A DNA stretch of 64,000 nucleotides from Panulirus ornatus (Eukaryota > Arthropoda > Malacostraca > Decapoda > Palinuridae), in the NCBI RefSeq assembly GCF_036320965.1, contig NC_092279.1, positions 21,067,929 through 21,131,928 of the forward strand. Direction: 5' to 3'. The notes below the pieces were generated by a model. The model searched no databases and was not told where the DNA came from. It saw only the letters and a program-made list of their open reading frames with translations. The stretch's first letter is position 1. Each line of letters begins with the position of its first letter. Of the stretch, positions 53,701 to 59,700 are shown piece by piece. Position numbers and translations under genes: made by a program.

Positions 53701-56700
53701 AAACAAAATCCCCAGATTACTAAAGTGCCACTTGTCTGAAATATCCCTACATTACTAAAATGCCACTTGTCTGAAATATACCAGGCCTTCAATAGATCAG
53801 TCACTATACCTGTTTACCTATTGCTCTTATCTTCAACAATCAGTACATTATAAAACTAGGCTCCATGTCCACATCTACTAAATAGGCCAAGTACTGCTTC
53901 ATATAGCCTTTTTTGTACTAACATTAACCAGTTCTCACTGCATCTCAAAATCTGTCACTGCATGACCCACCTCTTAACTTCAGCTTTATGATCCTAACTC
54001 CAAAATACCTATATTTATCAATAATCTCAAATTTTCATTTGAGCTGATATACATCATGATTTGTCACCTTGTAAAAATGTAGGTCTTGAAGTAAGACAGA
54101 CCATTATCTATCATATCGAGAGCCCTGTGAGGTTTCGAAACCAGTGGCTATATAAAATATTGCCTCCCACTCAAGACCATCCTCCCTTGCAAGTGGCATA
54201 CCCAAAACTACAAAAGGGATATCAACCAGATCTAGAGATTTCATCAAATCATGGTGTTTATCATATGCTAAAATCCCTCCACATAGTCTCACTCAATGAG
54301 GTTCCTCAAAAAAGGCTTGGGTTGACTTTTTTTTTACCAAACATAAGAAGATGTATGGGCAGAACAAACATTTTCATCCATCCAGAGGTATGGTATCCTT
54401 GAAGAGAAGCACCTAGAATAATTTTTTTTTTTTTTTTTTTTTTTTATACTTTGTCGCTGTCTCCCGCGTTTGCGAGGTAGCGCAAGGAAACAGACGAAAG
54501 AAATGGCCCAACCCCCCCCCCATACACATATACATACACACGTCCACACACGCAAATATACATACCTACACAGCTTTCCATGGTTTACCCCAGACGCTTC
54601 ACATGCCTTGCTTCAATCCACTGACAGCACGTCAACCCCTGTATACCACATGACTCCAATTCACTCTATTTCTTGCCCTCCTTTCACCCTCCTGCATGTT
54701 CAGGCCCCGATCACACAAAATCTTTTTCACTCCATCTTTCCACCTCCAATTTGGTCTCCCTCTTCTCCTCGTTCCCTCCACCTCCGACACATATATCCTC
54801 TTGGTCAATCTCTCCTCACTCATTCTCTCCATGTGCCCAAACCATTTCAAAACACCCTCTTCTGCTCTCTCAACCACGCTCTTTTTATTTCCACACATCT
54901 CTCTTACCCTTACGTTACTTACTCGATCAAACCACCTCACACCACACATTGTCCTCAAACATCTCATTTCCAGCACATCCATCCTCCTGCGCACATCTCT
55001 ATCCATAGCCCACGCCTCGCAACCATACAACATTGTTGGAACCACTATTCCCTCAAACATACCCATTTTTGCTTTCCGAGATAATGTTCTCGACTTCCAC
55101 ACATTTTTCAAGGCTCCCAAAATTTTCGCCCCCTCCCCCACCCTATGATCCACTTCCGCTTCCATGGTTCCATCCGCTGACAGATCCACTCCCAGATATC
55201 TAAAACACTTCACTTCCTCCAGTTTTTCTCCATTCAAACTCACCTCCCAATTGACTTGACCCTCACCCCTACTGTACCTAATAACCTTGCTCTTATTCAC
55301 ATTTACTCTCAACTTTCTTCTTCCACACACTTTACCAAACTCAGTCACCAGCTTCTGCAGTTTCTCACATGAATCGGCCACCAGCGCTGTATCATCAGCG
55401 AACAACAACTGACTCACTTCCCAAGAATAATACTTGAATTTTTTTTTCATTACTAAGTGAACAATGCTTTAGTGAAGAGATTTTTCCAGCCATGTGTTAA
55501 GAAAGGATTATTCCTATACATGACAGTCTCACTTTATCAAGAAACTTTGAATTAATCTTTACTTGAACAGGGTAATCCTCCAACTTGAGTAAAATCTTAG
55601 CTTATACATGTCTTGAATTTCATTAAAATTCCCTCCTGATCCCAGGGATACAAGCAACAGGAATTTCACTAAATTTACTTCAGTTAAATGGCCATAGGGT
55701 TAACACAGTAAAAGATTTAGGACCTTTGACAGGTACCATTTAAGCTGATATGAGGAAGCTATATGCTTTCTTTGGAAAAAAGAATCCCAATTTGTGTCAC
55801 ATAAGGCTAGAAATATCAAACACAACAACCAATGACTCTGTGTTAAGCACTTTGTAAAGAAAAGAATATTACTATAAATCTGGATTAACATTTACATGAA
55901 TAGCGTAATCCTCCATTTAAGCAAAATCTTAGTCTCTAAACATGAATTTCATTAATATTCCTTCCTAATCCCTTGGCTACACGTAACATAATTTTCACAA
56001 GAAACATATCGAAGATAAATGCCCACAAAGCTAACATAATAAAAGATTCAGGCCCTTTAACCTAGCCTGAGATGAGGAAACTATATGTTTTCTTGGAAAA
56101 AGGAATCCCAATCTACTTCACACATGGTTAGAAACATCAAGTGGTACAACCAAAACTCCTATAAAGCACCAATAATAAGACATGAATATCACAGGCTTCA
56201 TTTTAAACATAAGTATGACATGATAAAACTCTAAATACACAAATTCATCTCATCTCAAAAGATCTTTTAAAAAAAAGGAAAAAGCTAAGATTAAACAAAC
56301 CAAACTAAGGTCTAGGTGATGACCCCAACAGCCTTCAGTCCAAAAATTGGAGGTAACATTATTATAAAACTGTACGAGGGAGCTGGCGTATGTGGCAGTG
56401 CAATCCACCTGAAGATTCACTAGTAATAACAGAATCCAAATGAAATTAAATGACCATGAACACTATACCATCTCAGACAACATAAACATAGTCCTAGAGC
56501 TTGACAGGTTGTCTGCCTATGTGTCATGTAGTTTACACAAAATAAAATGCTCGAATAAACTTTCTTCAGTGCTGCTACTATAAGATCAGTCGTTTCTAAA
56601 AGAAGAACTGGATGACACAAATCTAATTCATTATTTACTGCACAGAGGTATAGGCATCCATCAAAATCAGTATCTCTTGACCCTGCTTAAAAAACGAAAA

Positions 56701-59700
56701 AATAGAAAACCAGCATTACTTCCTGCTGCTAAGCCTTAGTCCATAATGGTATCTCTATAGGACCTCCAAAGAATGGTGGCCCCACCTTAAGTCCTTTGCT
56801 CCTATCTAAACCAACAGTAGGTCCACAGGAGCTCTCCAAGTCATGGGTCTCTGTAGATTTTCCTTGCTGAACCACTATTCCACAGTCTTGTAAATCTCTC
56901 ATAGAAAATCTCATAATAAATCTTTCTTTGACCAGAGAGAACCTGTAATAATCTAGAAACCACATTCATTAATTTCAGTGAGATAAGGCAAGTATGTATG
57001 ATCAGAGGCCATGTTTGGTAAAAAAAAGATAAACAGATACAATGTCTTTGAAGAATCTTGAATAAAAATGAAATGCAATAAATCTGGAGGCTCAGCTGGA
57101 AGTAAATTCATTATTGCTGGTACAGTAAGTACATTTAAGAAAGTACATTTGTTGCTGGCTTCAAGGGATCTGTCTTCTTTTGAGTAAGATACTTTCCCGT
57201 CCCAAGAGTTGCCATGATCATAAAGGTAGTTCCCCAAGTTAAAGCCTAAACATCTCACCCCAGCGGTGCTGACCCTTGTGAATTATCAAACACTATGCTA
57301 AATATGTTTAAGTTTATTGCAATGTTTTTGTTAGCAAGGGACTACGTTCACTTTATCCCTCTGGATAACATAAAACCTATTAAGTAGAGGTGAAAGTAAG
57401 GACAGAGAGAGAGCAAAGGACAAAAAAGATAGTAAATATATCATAAAAAGTCTTGATGGAATGGAATACAATAAATATCTGTCAAAGACAAAACAATGAG
57501 CACAGAGGCATACCTTGGGAAGATCTGTCTCTTGTTGTCAAGGTAGGTATGTACTGCCTTCTGGATAACAGCAAAACTGTCTAGACAGGAGGAGACCTCC
57601 TGAAGAGCCTGAGTATTCCCAACTACATCCAACAGCTGCTCAGCAGACAGAGTTTCCTCAATCACTCTGTTCCATTTCTTGTCTAGTTCCTGTATGTAGC
57701 ATTTCAATATCATAAAGATTTTATGGTAATTCATGGCAGTTATTAAAATTACATAGTAAACCTTATCAGCATACAGTTTATGACAAAATGCTGAGGTTTT
57801 CTGACGTAAATTAATGTGAGAAAATTGCCTACAATAATCTACATTGTACAATCTACATAGTAAATAGCTAAGGTGTGTGAATAACCTGAAAATAACAAGA
57901 CTGATTTATGTTTCACTTAAATATCTATAAAGAAAGGCCGCATGGGAAACCAATTAAATCAAATTACTGAGAAGCTGAATAGGTGACTGTTCTACTCTGA
58001 AATTTTTGTACAGGATTATTCTTCAAATCATATGATGGTAATTCCCCACAAACAACCGGATCAAAGGAGAGACATCTCTCATATACAGTACCAGTAAGCA
58101 AAAGACAACTTAGACATTCACTTTTATGAAATCTGACCAAAATCAAGCTCTTAGTAATCATGAAAAATTATACATACATTTTTTCCACAAGTTTCCCATT
58201 TCCCTCATCAGCAAGGTAATGCCAGAAACAGACAAAGAAATGGCCTCATTCAATCACATCCAAGGCAGCGGGAGTGGATGGTGTTGCAGTTCAAATTATT
58301 AAGAAAGGGGGGTGACTGTGTTGTTGATTGGTTGGTAAGGATATCTAATGTATGTATGGATCATGGTAAAGTGCCTGAGGATTGGCAGAATGCATGTATA
58401 GTGCCACTGTACAAAGGCAAAGGGGATAAAGGCGAGTATTCAAACTACTTCGGCAAAAGTTTGTTGAGTATACCTGGAAAATTAATGGGAGGGTATTGAC
58501 TGAGAGGTGAAGGCATGTACAGAGCATCAGATTGGGGAAGAGCAGTGTGATTTCACAAGTGGTGGAGGATGTGCGGATCAGGTGTTTACTTTGAAGAGTG
58601 TATGTGAGAAATACTTAAAAAAAACAGATGGAGTTGTATGTGACATTTATGAATCTGGAGAAGGCAAGTGATAGGGTTGATATATATGCTTTGTGGAAGG
58701 TCTTACAAATATATGGTGGGGGAGGTAAGCTGCTAGCAGAGAAGATTTTATCAAGGGTATAAGGCATATGTACGAGTAGGAAGAGAGGGGAGTTACTGGT
58801 TCCCAGTGAGGGTCAGCCTGTGGCAGGGGTGTGTGATCTCACTATGGCTATTTAATCTGTTTATGGAAAAAGGCCTGCGAAGTGAGTCAATTGTAGTTCA
58901 AGATGATACAGCACTTGTGGCTTATTCAAGCGAGAAACTGCAGAAGCTGGCGACTGAGTCTGGATGAGTGTGTGAAAGCTGAGAGCAAATGTGAAATGCC
59001 ATTGCCAGCATTAGCGAGCTAACACCAGGATCAGATGAAGGGACATCTGCTCACACTCACATGTAATCACATATACACATGAATTGCTTTCAAATCTATG
59101 CAAATTTTGAAAGTATTCATTACTGTTCTGTTCTTAGAGTGTAGTGGATACATGGCTAAAGTTTGTCAACCTATAACTCACTTTCGTCATATTTTCTGTA
59201 GATAACAAACAAACCAATTAGCTAAAACAAGAATAACATGAAGAGGGTTTAACAGGAAATACCTGAAACATCTTGTACTCATCTGGCAACTGCAGCGGGA
59301 GATCAGGTGTTGAAAAAACAGGTGTTAGGTCCACCCACAGTGTCTGTACCTGCATAATGAAAATCATTCCTACATTACAGGGATACAGATCATCACACAG
59401 AACCAGAATGTTTACATAAACATGGAATGCTCAGTGTGTATATGCAGATACAGAGGTTCTGTTTAAAATTCAAAAACATTAATCAAACATACAACCAGTA
59501 TCAATTTCTGACACAATGAAAATATTTCAGATCTTTTGTTACTCACCAGAAGAAATGAAATTTGGTTCTAAAAATATTTTATGAGAATATCTCTGAAAAA
59601 CCTCAATCGTTCTATCTATATCTCTGATGCCCATTCCCTTTGGGAACTCATTCATGGGGTGGCTTCTTAGCCTTTAGTGCCTCAACCTTAACAGGCCACT

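Noticed and set aside
54470..55148. Plus-strand open frames of 111-204 codons
   Set aside because: They are antisense shadows of the minus-strand LINE ORF. The same shadows appear at 36351-36849, 42262-42597 and 46586-46905.
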